Shown here in pieces: positions 17,236 through 25,553 of a stretch of 64,000 nucleotides of DNA. Both the position numbers and the translations under genes were made by a program. The stretch spans positions 62,001 through 126,000 of the forward strand of contig JAIRWF010000010.1 in NCBI GenBank assembly GCA_031253335.1. The letters run 5' to 3'. This DNA is from Streptococcaceae bacterium (GTDB taxonomy: Bacteria; Bacillota; Bacilli; Lactobacillales; Streptococcaceae). A model generated the notes under the pieces. It was not told the DNA's origin. It ran no database searches and was given only the letters and a program-made list of their open reading frames with translations. Within the stretch, counting starts at the first letter, position 1. Each line of letters opens with the position of its first letter.

Positions 17236-18090
17236 ATGACACACACATCGCACAAACTACTCAAATCACTCGCTCTCTTCGTTGCCGTCATGTGTAGCGG
17301 CCTCCTGCTTACTGCCTGTGGTGCGAAGTCAAGTGCTAAGCAGCAAATTACGATTAATATCGCCTCAGATGGGGCAACCAAACCATTTGACTATACGGTT
17401 AATGGCTCAGAGACAGGCTATGACATCGAAGTCGCGAAAGCCGTCTTTGCAAAACTTCCCGAATACAAAGCCAACTTTGAAACTATGGATTTCAACACAA
17501 TTGCAGGTGCGATTGATTCAGGGCATGTCGATATAGGCGCTAATGACTTTGGTTGGAATAGCCAACGTGCGGCCAAATATTATTTCTCGAGCCCTCTTTC
17601 AAAGTCCAACAATGTTGTCGTCGTAAAATCAGGCACTTACAAAACACTGGCTGACTTAGCAGGAAAATCGACCGAATCTGAGCCAGCTTCTAACTATACG
17701 ACGCTTATCCAAGATTATAATAAGACAGTCTCAAGCAGCAAACAAATCAAAATCAACTTCGTTTCTGGCCAGACGCCGTTCACAAGCCGCCTCTCAGATA
17801 TCCAGACAGGCAAAATCGACTTTGTCCTCTATGACGCGATTTCTGCGAAATCAGCCATTAAAGACATGGGCTATAGCGACCTCAAGACGGAGAACATTGA
17901 GACACAAGCAGGAGATCCAACGCATGATGGCTACGAGTATTTCCTCTTTGCGAAAACAAGTGCTGGTAAGGCCCTCCAGACAAAGGTCAATAAAGTTCTA
18001 AAAGAACTTCAGGCAGATGGAACCCTCAAAAAACTCTCTGAAAAATACCTTGGTGGAGATTTCGTACCTGCAGCAAGCCTCTTTAGCTAA
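17236..18090 (+). CDS. Amino-acid ABC transporter, substrate-binding lipoprotein
   Basis: 284 residues. The lipobox LLTACGAK with Cys at about 29 follows a hydrophobic signal peptide. The mature part has the family 3 solute-binding fold (TKPFDYTVNGSETGYDIEVAKAVF, DIGANDFGWNSQRAAKYYFSSPL, LADLAGKSTESEPASNY). It should capture a polar amino acid at the outer membrane face and pass it to the permease encoded 11 nt downstream. Members of this cluster next to trxB in streptococci are annotated as polar amino-acid or cystine transporters; cystine would fit a thioredoxin reductase neighbour but is not proven. Confidence 0.92.
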   Translation: MTHTSHKLLKSLALFVAVMCSGLLLTACGAKSSAKQQITINIASDGATKPFDYTVNGSETGYDIEVAKAVFAKLPEYKANFETMDFNTIAGAIDSGHVDIGANDFGWNSQRAAKYYFSSPLSKSNNVVVVKSGTYKTLADLAGKSTESEPASNYTTLIQDYNKTVSSSKQIKINFVSGQTPFTSRLSDIQTGKIDFVLYDAISAKSAIKDMGYSDLKTENIETQAGDPTHDGYEYFLFAKTSAGKALQTKVNKVLKELQADGTLKKLSEKYLGGDFVPAASLFS

Positions 18091-18101
18091 GGCGGACAGC
18101 T

Positions 18102-19031
18102 ATGAAAAAACATCGTCCTTTACTCATTGGCTTAGGCGTGCTCGTTGTTATACTCCTTGCGCTGATCTTGCCATTTCTCATCATTCCAGGCAAATATAGT
18201 TTCAACCAGTTCTGGAATCTCTTTTTCACCAAAATCTTTAGCCTGCACTATTTCGGAAGCTTTTTCCTACCGATTGTCAAGGCCATTCCCATGACTTTCC
18301 TCTTGACCATTTTTTCAGGCTTCTTCGGGCTACTTTTAGGATTATTGCTAGCCTTGGTGCGGATCAATAAAATCCCTGTCCTAGACCCTTTGCGGGCGCT
18401 CTTTGTGAGTTTTATTCGTGGCACGCCGATTATCGTGCAGCTCCTCTTGACCTATACGGGGATTCCTTTGATTTTGCAGGCCATTAACCTCAACTACGGG
18501 ACCAACTGGAACATCAATGGCGTGCCCACCTGGTTTTTAGCGATTCTTGCTTTTTCGCTCAACGAAGCAGCCTACAACTCTGAGACCATTCGCGCTGCGA
18601 TCCAGTCCGTAGATACCGGCCAGATTGAAGCCGCAAAATCTCTTGGTATGACAGGCTTTCAGGTTTTCTTGCGCGTGACGCTCCCCGAAGCCGCCAGAGT
18701 AGCCACAGCCCCTTTGGGAAACTCGTTGATTGGTCTCTTAAAAGGCACCTCACTTGCCTTTTCAATCTCTGTCGTGGAGATGTATGCGACCGCACAAATC
18801 ATCGCGGGTCAGTCCTTCAGACAGTTTGAGGCTTATATCATGGTTGCGCTTGTTTATTGGGCGATTTGTATCGTCATGGAAAATCTCATTCGTTGGCTTG
18901 AGCGGGCTTTGGCCATTCCAGCCCCACCAAAAAGCACAGGGACACTTCTCAAAGAAAGTCTCGATCCCTTTGCCGCAAGTCAAACAAAATTGTCGCAAGA
19001 TAGCAATACATTAGGGAGGTTTCAGCCATGA
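18102..19031 (+). CDS. Amino-acid ABC transporter, permease
   Basis: 309 residues with about five or six membrane helices and the HisM/GlnP-type inner-membrane signature: FIRGTPIIVQLLL, AFSLNEAAYNSETIRAAIQSVDTGQIEAAKSLGMTGFQVFLRVTLPEAAR (the EAA loop that contacts the ATPase). The first 55 residues hold an extra N-terminal helix. It lies between the binding protein and the ATPase; its stop overlaps the ATPase start (ATGA). Confidence 0.93.
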   Translation: MKKHRPLLIGLGVLVVILLALILPFLIIPGKYSFNQFWNLFFTKIFSLHYFGSFFLPIVKAIPMTFLLTIFSGFFGLLLGLLLALVRINKIPVLDPLRALFVSFIRGTPIIVQLLLTYTGIPLILQAINLNYGTNWNINGVPTWFLAILAFSLNEAAYNSETIRAAIQSVDTGQIEAAKSLGMTGFQVFLRVTLPEAARVATAPLGNSLIGLLKGTSLAFSISVVEMYATAQIIAGQSFRQFEAYIMVALVYWAICIVMENLIRWLERALAIPAPPKSTGTLLKESLDPFAASQTKLSQDSNTLGRFQP

Positions 19032-19780
19032 TTACTGTTGAAAATCTTTCCAAAAATTTCAATGACAACGTTGTCTTGGACCATCTTAATCTTGAGATTG
19101 CCCCACAAGATGTGATTGCGCTCATTGGCAGCTCTGGCGCCGGCAAATCGACTTTCTTACGCTCGCTCAACTACCTCGAAGAACCTGATTCTGGCGCCAT
19201 CAAATTTGACGATACCCTTATCAAATTTGACAGCATTACGACCGAAGAAATTTTAAGCCTCAGACGTCGGACAGCCATGGTTTTTCAGCAGTTTAACCTC
19301 TTTGAACGCCTCACAGCCAAAGAAAACGTCATGGAAGGCCTCATCCAAGTCAAAAAACTTCCCAAAGAAGAAGCCGCCCGCTTAGCTGAAGAAGAGCTCA
19401 AAGTCGTAGGGCTCACAGACCGTATGGACTATTACCCGAAGTACCTCTCAGGCGGCCAAAAGCAGCGTGTGGGAATTGCCCGCGCCCTTGTTATGAAGCC
19501 TGAGTTATTACTTCTTGATGAGCCGACGTCCGCCCTTGACCCTGAGCTTGTGGGCGAAGTCCAGGCCTGCATTTTGCAAGCCGCAAAAGACGGCCAGACC
19601 ATGATACTCGTCAGCCATGAGATGGATTTTGTCTATAATGTCGCGACAAAAGTCCTCTTTTTGGAACACGGTCATATTCTTGAGTCTGGCACACCTGATG
19701 ATGTCTTTAACCATCCGAAAAACGCTCGTGTCAAGGAGTTCCTCTCACGACACACTGGCATTTTCGCAAGTCATTTATGA
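19028..19780 (+). CDS. Amino-acid ABC transporter, ATP-binding protein
   Basis: 250 residues with all ABC motifs: Walker A GSSGAGKST, Q-loop (MVFQQFNLF), signature LSGGQKQRVGIARAL, Walker B LLLLDEPTSALDPE and the switch histidine in VSHEMDF. It energises uptake with the upstream permease and binding protein. Two partial palindromes at 19200-19211 and 19221-19233 encode IKFD twice in a variable loop after the Walker A region. It overlaps the preceding and following genes by 4 nt each. Confidence 0.95.
   Translation: MITVENLSKNFNDNVVLDHLNLEIAPQDVIALIGSSGAGKSTFLRSLNYLEEPDSGAIKFDDTLIKFDSITTEEILSLRRRTAMVFQQFNLFERLTAKENVMEGLIQVKKLPKEEAARLAEEELKVVGLTDRMDYYPKYLSGGQKQRVGIARALVMKPELLLLDEPTSALDPELVGEVQACILQAAKDGQTMILVSHEMDFVYNVATKVLFLEHGHILESGTPDDVFNHPKNARVKEFLSRHTGIFASHL
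19200..19233. repeat. Two partial palindrome copies in the ATPase gene
   Basis: TCAAATTTGAC at 19200-19210 and TCAAATTTGACAG at 19221-19233. In both the left half lacks the GTC base G (ATC instead of GTC). They are 21 nt apart and read KFD. Confidence 0.8.
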
Positions 19781-20004
19781 TTACACTCATCCTCGAATTC
19801 TATTTTCCCGCCATCCTGATTGCCGCAGTCATCACGATTGGGACAACTTTTCTAGGCTTTCTCTACTGGATGGCACGAAAACCTGAGCGAAGGCGAATCA
19901 GTCAGCGCCAGTTTTTTCACGACGCACTCATCGCAAACCTCATTACCATTCCCGTCCTCTCTTTTGCAATATTGGCGCTCCTCGTCATCTTGCGCGCACG
20001 CTAA
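19777..20004 (+). CDS. Small membrane protein, DUF4059 family
   Basis: 75 residues with two transmembrane helices separated by a basic loop (MARKPERRRISQRQFFHDAL). This small family is found in streptococci between an amino-acid ABC transporter ATPase gene and trxB, exactly the context here. The start overlaps the ATPase stop (ATGA). Function is unknown; the conserved position suggests a link with transport or thiol redox. Confidence 0.82.
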   Translation: MITLILEFYFPAILIAAVITIGTTFLGFLYWMARKPERRRISQRQFFHDALIANLITIPVLSFAILALLVILRAR

Positions 20005-20024
20005 CCTCCCTTGAAAGGAAAACA

Positions 20025-20936
20025 ATGTACGATTTAATTATTATCGGTGCAGGCCCTGGTGGCATGACCGCAGCACTTTATGCAGCAAGAAGCAACCTCA
20101 AAGTTTTACTCCTTGAGCAAGGCGCCCCAGGCGGTCAGATGAATAACACCGCCGAAGTTGAAAACTACCCCGGATACGCGAGCATTCTGGGACCTGAACT
20201 TGCCATGAAGATGTATGAACCCTTGGAGCCTTTAGGCGTCGAAAACGCCTATGGCATCGTCCAAAAAGTCGAAGACCACGGCTCTAAAAAACTTATCCTC
20301 ACAGAAGATAAAACCTTTGAGACGAAGTCGGTCATCTTTGCGACAGGCGCCAACCATCGCAAATTGGACGTTCCAGGCGAGGACGAGTACGGTGCACGGG
20401 GCGTTTCCTATTGTGCCGTATGTGATGGCGCATTCTTCAAAGATCAAGAAATCATCGTTGTGGGCGGTGGCGACTCTGCGATTGAAGAAGCCATGTTCTT
20501 GACCCGCTTTGCAAGTAAAGTCACGATTGTCCATCGAAGGGATGAACTCCGCGCGCAGAAAATCATTCAAGAGCGTGCTTTTAAAGAACCCAAAATGGCC
20601 TTTATCTGGGACTCTGTCGTAACCGAAATCTTGGGCGATGATAAAAAAGTGACCGGCGTGAAAATCCAGAACGTTAAAACTGGCGAGGCCACTGAAAAAG
20701 CAGCTGGAGGTGTTTTTATCTACGTGGGACTTCTCCCACAGAGTGAAGCTGCACAGGGGCTTGGTATCACGACCGATGCAGGTTGGATAGTGACAGACGA
20801 CCACATGCACACTAAAATCCCAGGGATTTACGCGATTGGGGACGTGCGCGAAAAAGATTTCCGTCAGATTACAACGGCTGTAGGCGATGGTGCTGCAGCT
20901 GCACAAGAAGCCTATAAATACGTGACTGCCCTATAG
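20025..20936 (+). CDS. trxB: Thioredoxin reductase
   Basis: 303 residues. FAD-dependent enzyme that reduces thioredoxin with NADPH in the cytoplasm. FAD motif IIGAGPGGMTAALYAAR, the redox pair CAVC in YCAVCDGAFF, the NADPH motif VVGGGDSAIEEA, and the C-terminal FAD segment GIYAIGDVREKDFRQITTAVGDGAAAA are intact. AAAGGA lies 6 nt before the ATG. It is the last gene of the operon; a terminator follows. Confidence 0.97.
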   Translation: MYDLIIIGAGPGGMTAALYAARSNLKVLLLEQGAPGGQMNNTAEVENYPGYASILGPELAMKMYEPLEPLGVENAYGIVQKVEDHGSKKLILTEDKTFETKSVIFATGANHRKLDVPGEDEYGARGVSYCAVCDGAFFKDQEIIVVGGGDSAIEEAMFLTRFASKVTIVHRRDELRAQKIIQERAFKEPKMAFIWDSVVTEILGDDKKVTGVKIQNVKTGEATEKAAGGVFIYVGLLPQSEAAQGLGITTDAGWIVTDDHMHTKIPGIYAIGDVREKDFRQITTAVGDGAAAAQEAYKYVTAL

Positions 20937-20943
20937 CATGTAG

Positions 20944-20969
20944 AAGTCTTGCTAAATGCAGGACTTTTT
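20944..20969 (+). terminator. trxB terminator overlapping the secG promoter
   Basis: AAGTCTTGC (20944-20952) pairs with GCAGGACTT (20958-20966) with one G-T wobble, followed by TTT. The secG -35 lies inside the stem. Confidence 0.65.
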
Positions 20970-20977
20970 GTTATAAT
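20949..20977 (+). promoter_or_regulatory. secG promoter
   Basis: TTGCTA at 20949-20954 and TATAAT at 20972-20977, 17-nt spacer. The -10 ends 8 nt before the ATG at 20986, predicting a leaderless secG mRNA. Confidence 0.7.
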
Positions 20978-20985
20978 AAACACCT

Positions 20986-21240
20986 ATGGAGAAAACCATC
21001 TACAACGCGCTAATTGTGACCTTAATTGTTTTATCAGCGATTATCATCTTCTCAATTTTGCTTCAACCCTCACGTCAGGACGGGACGGCAGGCCTCTTCT
21101 CAGGTGGTGGCGGGAGTGATGATTTGTTTGAGCGTCATAAGGCACGTGGCTTTGAAGCTGTCATGCAGCGTTTCACTGCGATTATGATTGGCCTTTGGAT
21201 GTTGGTTGGTTTTGCGTTAGTTATATTATCTACAAAGTAA
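20986..21240 (+). CDS. secG: Protein translocase subunit SecG
   Basis: 84 residues with two transmembrane helices (TLIVLSAIIIFSILLQ and AIMIGLWMLVGFALVIL) around a Gly-rich loop (GLFSGGGGSDDLFERHKARGFE), the typical SecG hairpin. It supports the SecYE channel during export. The position upstream of rnr and smpB is conserved in Streptococcaceae. No Shine-Dalgarno is present because the promoter abuts the start codon. Confidence 0.9.
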   Translation: MEKTIYNALIVTLIVLSAIIIFSILLQPSRQDGTAGLFSGGGGSDDLFERHKARGFEAVMQRFTAIMIGLWMLVGFALVILSTK

Positions 21241-21399
21241 ACAAGATGTGAAACGGTACGTTTCTGAGCTTGCGAACAGCGAAAGTCCTTGTTTATGTAC
21301 TCGAGCTAGCTCGAGCAAGGAATTGAGCAGTTGCGCAAGCGAAGGTTCCGTTGAACTCAATTAAGAAAGTGGAGAGGGCGGGTTTTCCGCCCTATTTTT
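21241..21399 (+). promoter_or_regulatory. Structured leader with terminal hairpin before rnr
   Basis: Four hairpins fit in 159 nt: GAAACG/CGTTTC (21250-21264), TCCTTG...CAAGGA (21286-21321) enclosing the palindrome CTCGAGCTAGCTCGAG (21300-21315), AATTGAG...CTCAATT (21321-21362), and a terminator-like GGGCGG/CCGCCC (21376-21392) with TATTTTT. The T tract ends directly at the rnr ATG (21400). The only Shine-Dalgarno-like bases (GTGGAGAGG, about 21369-21377) are upstream of or within the last hairpin. Read-through and translation of rnr are therefore likely controlled by this structure. Confidence 0.6.
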
Positions 21400-23769
21400 A
21401 TGAGAGAAAAAATAGTAGACTTTTTAAAGAAAAATCACAAGCCCCTAGCGCCTGATGTTTTGGCACGTCGACTCGAGATGTCAGCGCCTGAAGACTACAA
21501 GGCCATGTACTCGGAGCTTTTAAAGCTCGAAAATGAGAAAAAAATTCAATTTCTAAAATCAGGCGAAGTCCGTTTGCGCAAGGAAGGACCACGTGTCGAA
21601 GGCGTTTTTCGGGCGAATTCGCGCGGTTTTGGCTTTGTGACGATTGATGATTCGGATGAGCCGGATGCTTTCATCCCGAATGGCAAGACCCGCTGGGCGC
21701 TGGATGGTGACCGTGTGCAGATTGAAATCACACGCAATGGCAACCCCTTGTCTGGGACGTCTGCCGAGGGCATTGTGAAGCACATCTTAGAGCGTGGCAC
21801 AAAGACACTAGTCGGGACCTTTACCGAGACCATGGATGATGGCTACATCGGCACGATTGCCTCACGCAACCGCAAACTCACCGCACCGATTCTCGTGCAA
21901 GCAGAAGGACTCCACCCCAAGACGGGAGACCTCGTGAAGCTCGATGTGACAGGTTATCCTCAAAATAAAGAAGGTTTTATCACAGGCCTCGTCACAAAAA
22001 TCATTGGATCTGAGGGCGACACGGGGATTGACGTCCTTGAAATCCTTGAATCCATGGATATTCGCTCGGAGTTTTCTGCGGAGGTCATGACGCAAGTGGA
22101 TAATATCACAGAAGAAATCACGGAAGCTGAACTTGCGGGACGCGAGGATTTCCGAAATGAAGTCATCTATACGATTGATGGTGCGGACTCAAAAGACCTC
22201 GATGACGCCATTCATGTGAAAGACTTAGGCAGTGGCCTTTATGAGCTCGGTGTTCATATCGCAGACGTCTCACACTATGTCACAGAAGGCTCTGCCTTGG
22301 ATGAAGAAGCTTTGGAGCGCGCCACTTCCGTCTATGTGACGGATCGGGTCGTTCCCATGCTCCCAGTCAAGCTCTCAAACGGCATTTGCTCGCTCAACCC
22401 GCAAGTGGATCGGCTCACGCAGTCTTGCGTCATGAAAATCGACGGACAAGGGCAAATTCTCGACTATCGCATCGTGCAGTCGGTCATCAAAACGACCTAT
22501 CGCATGACCTACGATGATGTGAATCTCATGATTGCGGGCGACGCAGAAGCTTTAGAAAAATTCCCAAAAATCGCCGATTCAGTGAAAACGGCCGTGAAAC
22601 TCCATGAAATTTTAGAAGCCATGCGTCTTCGCCGTGGCGCTCTGGAATTTGAGACGACGGAGTCCAAAATCGTCGTAGATAGCGCGGGCGTCCCCCAGAA
22701 AATTGTGAAACGCACGCGTGGGATTGCCGAGAAGATGATAGAAAGCTTCATGCTCGCGGCGAACGAGACGGTCGCTTTTAACTTTATGAAGCGTGAGCTC
22801 CCTGCGATTTACCGGATTCACGAAGAGCCTAAAGTTGAAAAGATTCGCTTGTTTGTTGATTTTGCAGCGGCTGCGGGTCTGCCTTTTCAGGGAGATGCCG
22901 CAAAGGTCAAAAATGCGGATTTGCAGAGTTTCATGCGCCGCGTGAAAGGCACGCCTTATGAGGCGGTGCTTGACATGATGCTCTTGCGGAGTATGCAGCA
23001 AGCCCGTTACAGTGAAAATAACGTGGGTCACTTTGGTCTTGCAGCGGAGAATTACACGCATTTCACGAGCCCGATACGCCGTTACCCAGACCTCCTTGTG
23101 CACCGTTTGATTGATAACTATATCTCAGGGCACGTCGCAGAAGACGTCAAGACGCATTTCCACGAAGTGATACCAGGGATTGCGCAGCAGTCAAGCTCAC
23201 GGGAACGTCGTGCGATTGATGCCGAGCGCGAAGTCACAAAAATCAAGTCCGCCGAATACATGGCGCAATTTGTGGGCGAGACGTTCGATGGGGTGATTTC
23301 TGGTGTGACGGGATTTGGCGCTTTTGTCCAGCTGGAAAATACCGTAGAAGGTTTGATTGCGACGCGGGAGTTGAAAGAACGCTTTAACTTCAACGACCGC
23401 AATTTGACCTTGCAAAATGAAAGTACCGGTCTGATTTTCAAAATCGGGGCGCCCGTACGCGTGAAGCTAACGGGAGCGGATAAAGCGACGGGGCAGATTG
23501 ACTTCCAATGGGTCAAGTCGGATCTTGATGTCTATGAAAAGGTCGTTAAGTCAGAACGTCCAGAACGGCGAGGAAATAGAGGAAGCTCATCGCTTCGCGC
23601 TGAGAACCGTGCTTCTAAAGATGCTAAAGCGTCAAGAAAACACGGTCCAGAAGAGCACCATGGTCATAAACCAGGCGACTACAAGAAAAATGACCAACGG
23701 CCCTTCTATAAGAAGGGGAAGAAATCTTTCGGGAAAGCTGGTGGAAAGTCCCAAGGAAAGAAGCGCTGA
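21400..23769 (+). CDS. rnr: Ribonuclease R
   Basis: 789 residues. Processive 3'-5' hydrolytic exoribonuclease able to degrade structured RNA, working with SmpB-tmRNA in ribosome rescue. An N-terminal winged-helix segment, cold-shock OB domains (GVFRANSRGFGFVTI), the RNB catalytic domain with the acidic cluster DGADSKDLDDAIHV, RMTYDDVN and FTSPIRRYPDLLVHRL, and a C-terminal S1 domain (GVISGVTGFGAFVQL) are followed by a Lys/Arg-rich tail. The start at 21400 fits other RNase R N-termini. The stop codon lies in the loop of its terminator hairpin. Confidence 0.96.
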   Translation: MREKIVDFLKKNHKPLAPDVLARRLEMSAPEDYKAMYSELLKLENEKKIQFLKSGEVRLRKEGPRVEGVFRANSRGFGFVTIDDSDEPDAFIPNGKTRWALDGDRVQIEITRNGNPLSGTSAEGIVKHILERGTKTLVGTFTETMDDGYIGTIASRNRKLTAPILVQAEGLHPKTGDLVKLDVTGYPQNKEGFITGLVTKIIGSEGDTGIDVLEILESMDIRSEFSAEVMTQVDNITEEITEAELAGREDFRNEVIYTIDGADSKDLDDAIHVKDLGSGLYELGVHIADVSHYVTEGSALDEEALERATSVYVTDRVVPMLPVKLSNGICSLNPQVDRLTQSCVMKIDGQGQILDYRIVQSVIKTTYRMTYDDVNLMIAGDAEALEKFPKIADSVKTAVKLHEILEAMRLRRGALEFETTESKIVVDSAGVPQKIVKRTRGIAEKMIESFMLAANETVAFNFMKRELPAIYRIHEEPKVEKIRLFVDFAAAAGLPFQGDAAKVKNADLQSFMRRVKGTPYEAVLDMMLLRSMQQARYSENNVGHFGLAAENYTHFTSPIRRYPDLLVHRLIDNYISGHVAEDVKTHFHEVIPGIAQQSSSRERRAIDAEREVTKIKSAEYMAQFVGETFDGVISGVTGFGAFVQLENTVEGLIATRELKERFNFNDRNLTLQNESTGLIFKIGAPVRVKLTGADKATGQIDFQWVKSDLDVYEKVVKSERPERRGNRGSSSLRAENRASKDAKASRKHGPEEHHGHKPGDYKKNDQRPFYKKGKKSFGKAGGKSQGKKR

Positions 23770-23782
23770 GGCGCTTTTGTTT
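23761..23782 (+). terminator. rnr terminator containing the stop codon
   Basis: AAGCGC (23761-23766), loop TGAG containing the TGA stop (23767-23769), GCGCTT (23771-23776), then TTGTTT. Confidence 0.7.
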
Positions 23783-23807
23783 CGTCTGATTGTCCCGAAG
23801 AATTTGT

Positions 23808-23813
23808 TATAAT
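23808..23813 (+). promoter_or_regulatory. -10 box just before smpB
   Basis: TATAAT at 23808-23813 ends 9 nt before the smpB ATG at 23823, allowing a leader of only about 3 nt. No clear -35 was found, so this is less certain than the other examples. Confidence 0.45.
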
Positions 23814-23822
23814 AGGTTATAG

Positions 23823-24314
23823 ATGGCAAAAAAGAAAACTGAAGCGCCGCGGGGGACTTTTGATAATCCTGTGGCTTCAAATAAAAAGGCGTCGCACGAC
23901 TATCTGATTGGCGAGACGTTTGAGTGCGGGCTGGTGCTGACGGGGACGGAGATTAAGTCTATCAGGCGAGCGCACATTCAGCTGCGGGACGGCTTTGCGC
24001 GAGTGCGAGCTGGTGAAGTCTTTCTGTCGGGTGTGGTGATTGCGCACTTTGAAGAGGGAAATATCGCAAATGTCGATGAGGTGCGAGACAGGAAACTTTT
24101 GATGCACAAAAAGCAGATTGCCCAGGTCGAGCGGGCTTTACAAGACACTGGGATGACCTTTGTGCCGCTCAAGGTCTATTTCAAAAATGGCTTTGCGAAA
24201 GTCCTCATGGGGCTCGCCAAGGGGAAACATGACTATGACAAGCGCAATGCGATTCGGGAGAAAGACCAGAGTCGCGATATGGCACGGCAACTCAAAAACT
24301 ACCAGACACGGTAG
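23823..24314 (+). CDS. smpB: SsrA-binding protein SmpB
   Basis: 163 residues. Binds tmRNA and delivers it to stalled ribosomes (trans-translation). [40 protein letters not shown], and the basic C-terminal [21 protein letters not shown], which enters the mRNA channel, are all conserved. The N-terminus is about 8 residues longer than some homologues. It sits after rnr as in many Gram-positives, a functional pairing. The stop codon lies inside the terminator stem. Confidence 0.96.
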   Translation: MAKKKTEAPRGTFDNPVASNKKASHDYLIGETFECGLVLTGTEIKSIRRAHIQLRDGFARVRAGEVFLSGVVIAHFEEGNIANVDEVRDRKLLMHKKQIAQVERALQDTGMTFVPLKVYFKNGFAKVLMGLAKGKHDYDKRNAIREKDQSRDMARQLKNYQTR

Positions 24315-24323
24315 TTTTTTATT
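24297..24323 (+). terminator. smpB terminator containing the stop codon
   Basis: AACTACC (24297-24303) pairs with GGTAGTT (24310-24316) around a 6-nt loop, then a T tract. The TAG stop at 24312-24314 is part of the stem. Confidence 0.85.
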
Positions 24324-24410
24324 TACAAACGCTTGCGGCCGCCATTTACAAAGCATTGATGTACTATTTACAAAAGCTTTACATTGGGGGGGATTTTTTT
24401 GTGTTATCAT
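24322..24410 (+). promoter_or_regulatory. Pho-box-like TTTACA array and pstS promoter
   Basis: TTTACA occurs at 24322, 24345, 24367 and 24378, that is with offsets of 23, 22 and 11 nt. TT-starting partial units lie at 24333 and 24356, so the array keeps an 11-nt step. This matches the form of Bacillus PhoP boxes (TTWACA repeats 11 nt apart on one helix face). A TATCAT -10 follows at 24405-24410. Phosphate control is inferred from pattern and from the downstream gene. Confidence 0.6.
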
Positions 24411-24470
24411 TCCTGTGTCGGTTAAACAGGTCCGGCCAAAATAAAAATATACTGGAGAAAATTTCATAAA

Positions 24471-25355
24471 ATGAAAACGAAAAAAGTTTTAGTTGGTTTG
24501 GTTGCTGGTGCTGCTCTTATCGGGCTTGCAGCTTGCGGAAACAGTACAAGTTCTACAACTTCAAGCAGTGCAAACTTGTCTGGCAAGATTGTCGCAGGTG
24601 GTTCTACTGCCTTGCAGCCACTGGCACAAGCCGCTTCAACTGAATTTATGGCAAAAAATCCAAATGTGCAGATTACCGTTCAAGGCGGTGGTTCTGGGAC
24701 TGGCTTGACACAAGTATCTAGTGGAAGCTTCCAAATTGGGAACTCTGATATCTTTGCTGAGCAGAAGTCTGGGATTGATGCGTCTAAATTGACAGATAAT
24801 AAAGTTGCTGTTGTCGGCGATGCTGCGATTGTCAACAGCAAAAATGGTGTGTCAAATTTGACAAAAGCACAGTTGACGGATATCTTCACAGGTAAAGTCA
24901 CCAACTGGAGTCAGGTTGGCGGATCAAATGAAAAAATTACGGTTATCGGTCGTACAGCTGGCTCTGGCACACGTGTGACATTTGACAATACGGCTCTTGG
25001 CGGTGATAGCGAATTGTCAACGGAAGCAACGCAGGATGCCAGCGGATCTGTCACGAAGCTTGTTGCGCAAACACCTGGTGCAATCAGCTATGTGGCCTTC
25101 TCTTACACAAGCGACTCTGGTATCAAAGCCTTGAAGCTTGATGGCGTTGCACCAACTTATGCCAATGTTGAGACAAATGCTTACCCTGTATGGTCTTACG
25201 AGCACATGTACACACTTGCTTCAAAGACAACAGCAGCAGATAAAGCATTCATCAAGTTCTTGGCCTCTGACACAGCTGACCTCAAGAAGCTTGGCTACAT
25301 CCCTGTGACTGACATGAAAGTCACGATGGACAGCAACGGGAAAGTATCTAAATAA
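24471..25355 (+). CDS. pstS: Phosphate ABC transporter substrate-binding lipoprotein PstS (copy 1)
   Basis: 294 residues. Lipobox GLAACG with Cys at about 22, then a Ser/Thr linker and the PstS fold: AGGSTALQPLAQAAS, QGGGSGTGLTQVSSGSFQIGNSDIFAE, FTGKVTNWSQVGG and the phosphate-contacting GRTAGSGTRVTFDN. It captures inorganic phosphate outside the membrane. The permease and ATPase genes (pstC, pstA, pstB) are not nearby, so it must supply a transporter encoded elsewhere. One perfect palindrome at 24850 encodes SNLT. A close paralogue lies 198 nt downstream. Confidence 0.93.
   Translation: MKTKKVLVGLVAGAALIGLAACGNSTSSTTSSSANLSGKIVAGGSTALQPLAQAASTEFMAKNPNVQITVQGGGSGTGLTQVSSGSFQIGNSDIFAEQKSGIDASKLTDNKVAVVGDAAIVNSKNGVSNLTKAQLTDIFTGKVTNWSQVGGSNEKITVIGRTAGSGTRVTFDNTALGGDSELSTEATQDASGSVTKLVAQTPGAISYVAFSYTSDSGIKALKLDGVAPTYANVETNAYPVWSYEHMYTLASKTTAADKAFIKFLASDTADLKKLGYIPVTDMKVTMDSNGKVSK
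24850..24863. repeat. Palindrome copy inside pstS
   Basis: TGTCAAATTTGACA; reads SNLT. The paralogue has a copy at the homologous codons (25897), so this copy predates the duplication or was kept by conversion. Confidence 0.9.
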
Positions 25356-25372
25356 GTCCTAAAACACCGCGT

Positions 25373-25386
25373 TGTCAAATTTGACA
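25373..25386. repeat. Palindrome copy (TGTCAAATTTGACA) after pstS
   Basis: Perfect 14-mer 17 nt after the pstS stop and directly abutting the AGGAGG of the small ORF at 25398. No T tract follows. Confidence 0.9.
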
Positions 25387-25397
25387 GGAGGCTTGCC

Positions 25398-25520
25398 ATG
25401 AATTTCATTCAATTTATCAACTTGCAAGATGTGCAACTTGTCCTTGTGAGTAGCGATGGGCTTGCAGAGGTGATTCAGCTGCCCACAAGTTCTGTGCAAA
25501 ATTCCGACAAGCGCTTGTGA
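25398..25520 (+). CDS. Candidate small protein (40 residues) between the two pstS genes
   Basis: ATG at 25398, TGA at 25518-25520, with a full Shine-Dalgarno AGGAGG (25386-25391) 6 nt upstream. The predicted product starts MNFIQFINLQDVQLVLVSSD and has no signal peptide or transmembrane helix; it is fairly hydrophobic in the first half. No family was recognised. The perfect Shine-Dalgarno and intact frame argue for translation. It could also be a leader-type ORF controlling the second pstS, whose promoter overlaps its 3' end. Confidence 0.5.
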   Translation: MNFIQFINLQDVQLVLVSSDGLAEVIQLPTSSVQNSDKRL

Positions 25521-25537
25521 AAATTTGCTATCAAATA

Positions 25538-25546
25538 TGCTAAAAT
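25538..25546 (+). promoter_or_regulatory. Extended -10 promoter of second pstS
   Basis: TGC followed by TAAAAT (25541-25546) ends 7 nt before the ATG at 25554. A TTGTGA at 25515-25520 is 20 nt upstream, too far for an ideal -35. Leaderless transcription is predicted. Confidence 0.55.
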
Positions 25547-25553
25547 AAGAGCT

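Noticed and set aside
21241-21399. tmRNA or 4.5S RNA gene upstream of rnr-smpB
   Set aside because: No tRNA-like ends, tag ORF, or SRP Alu/S-domain signature; too short for tmRNA.
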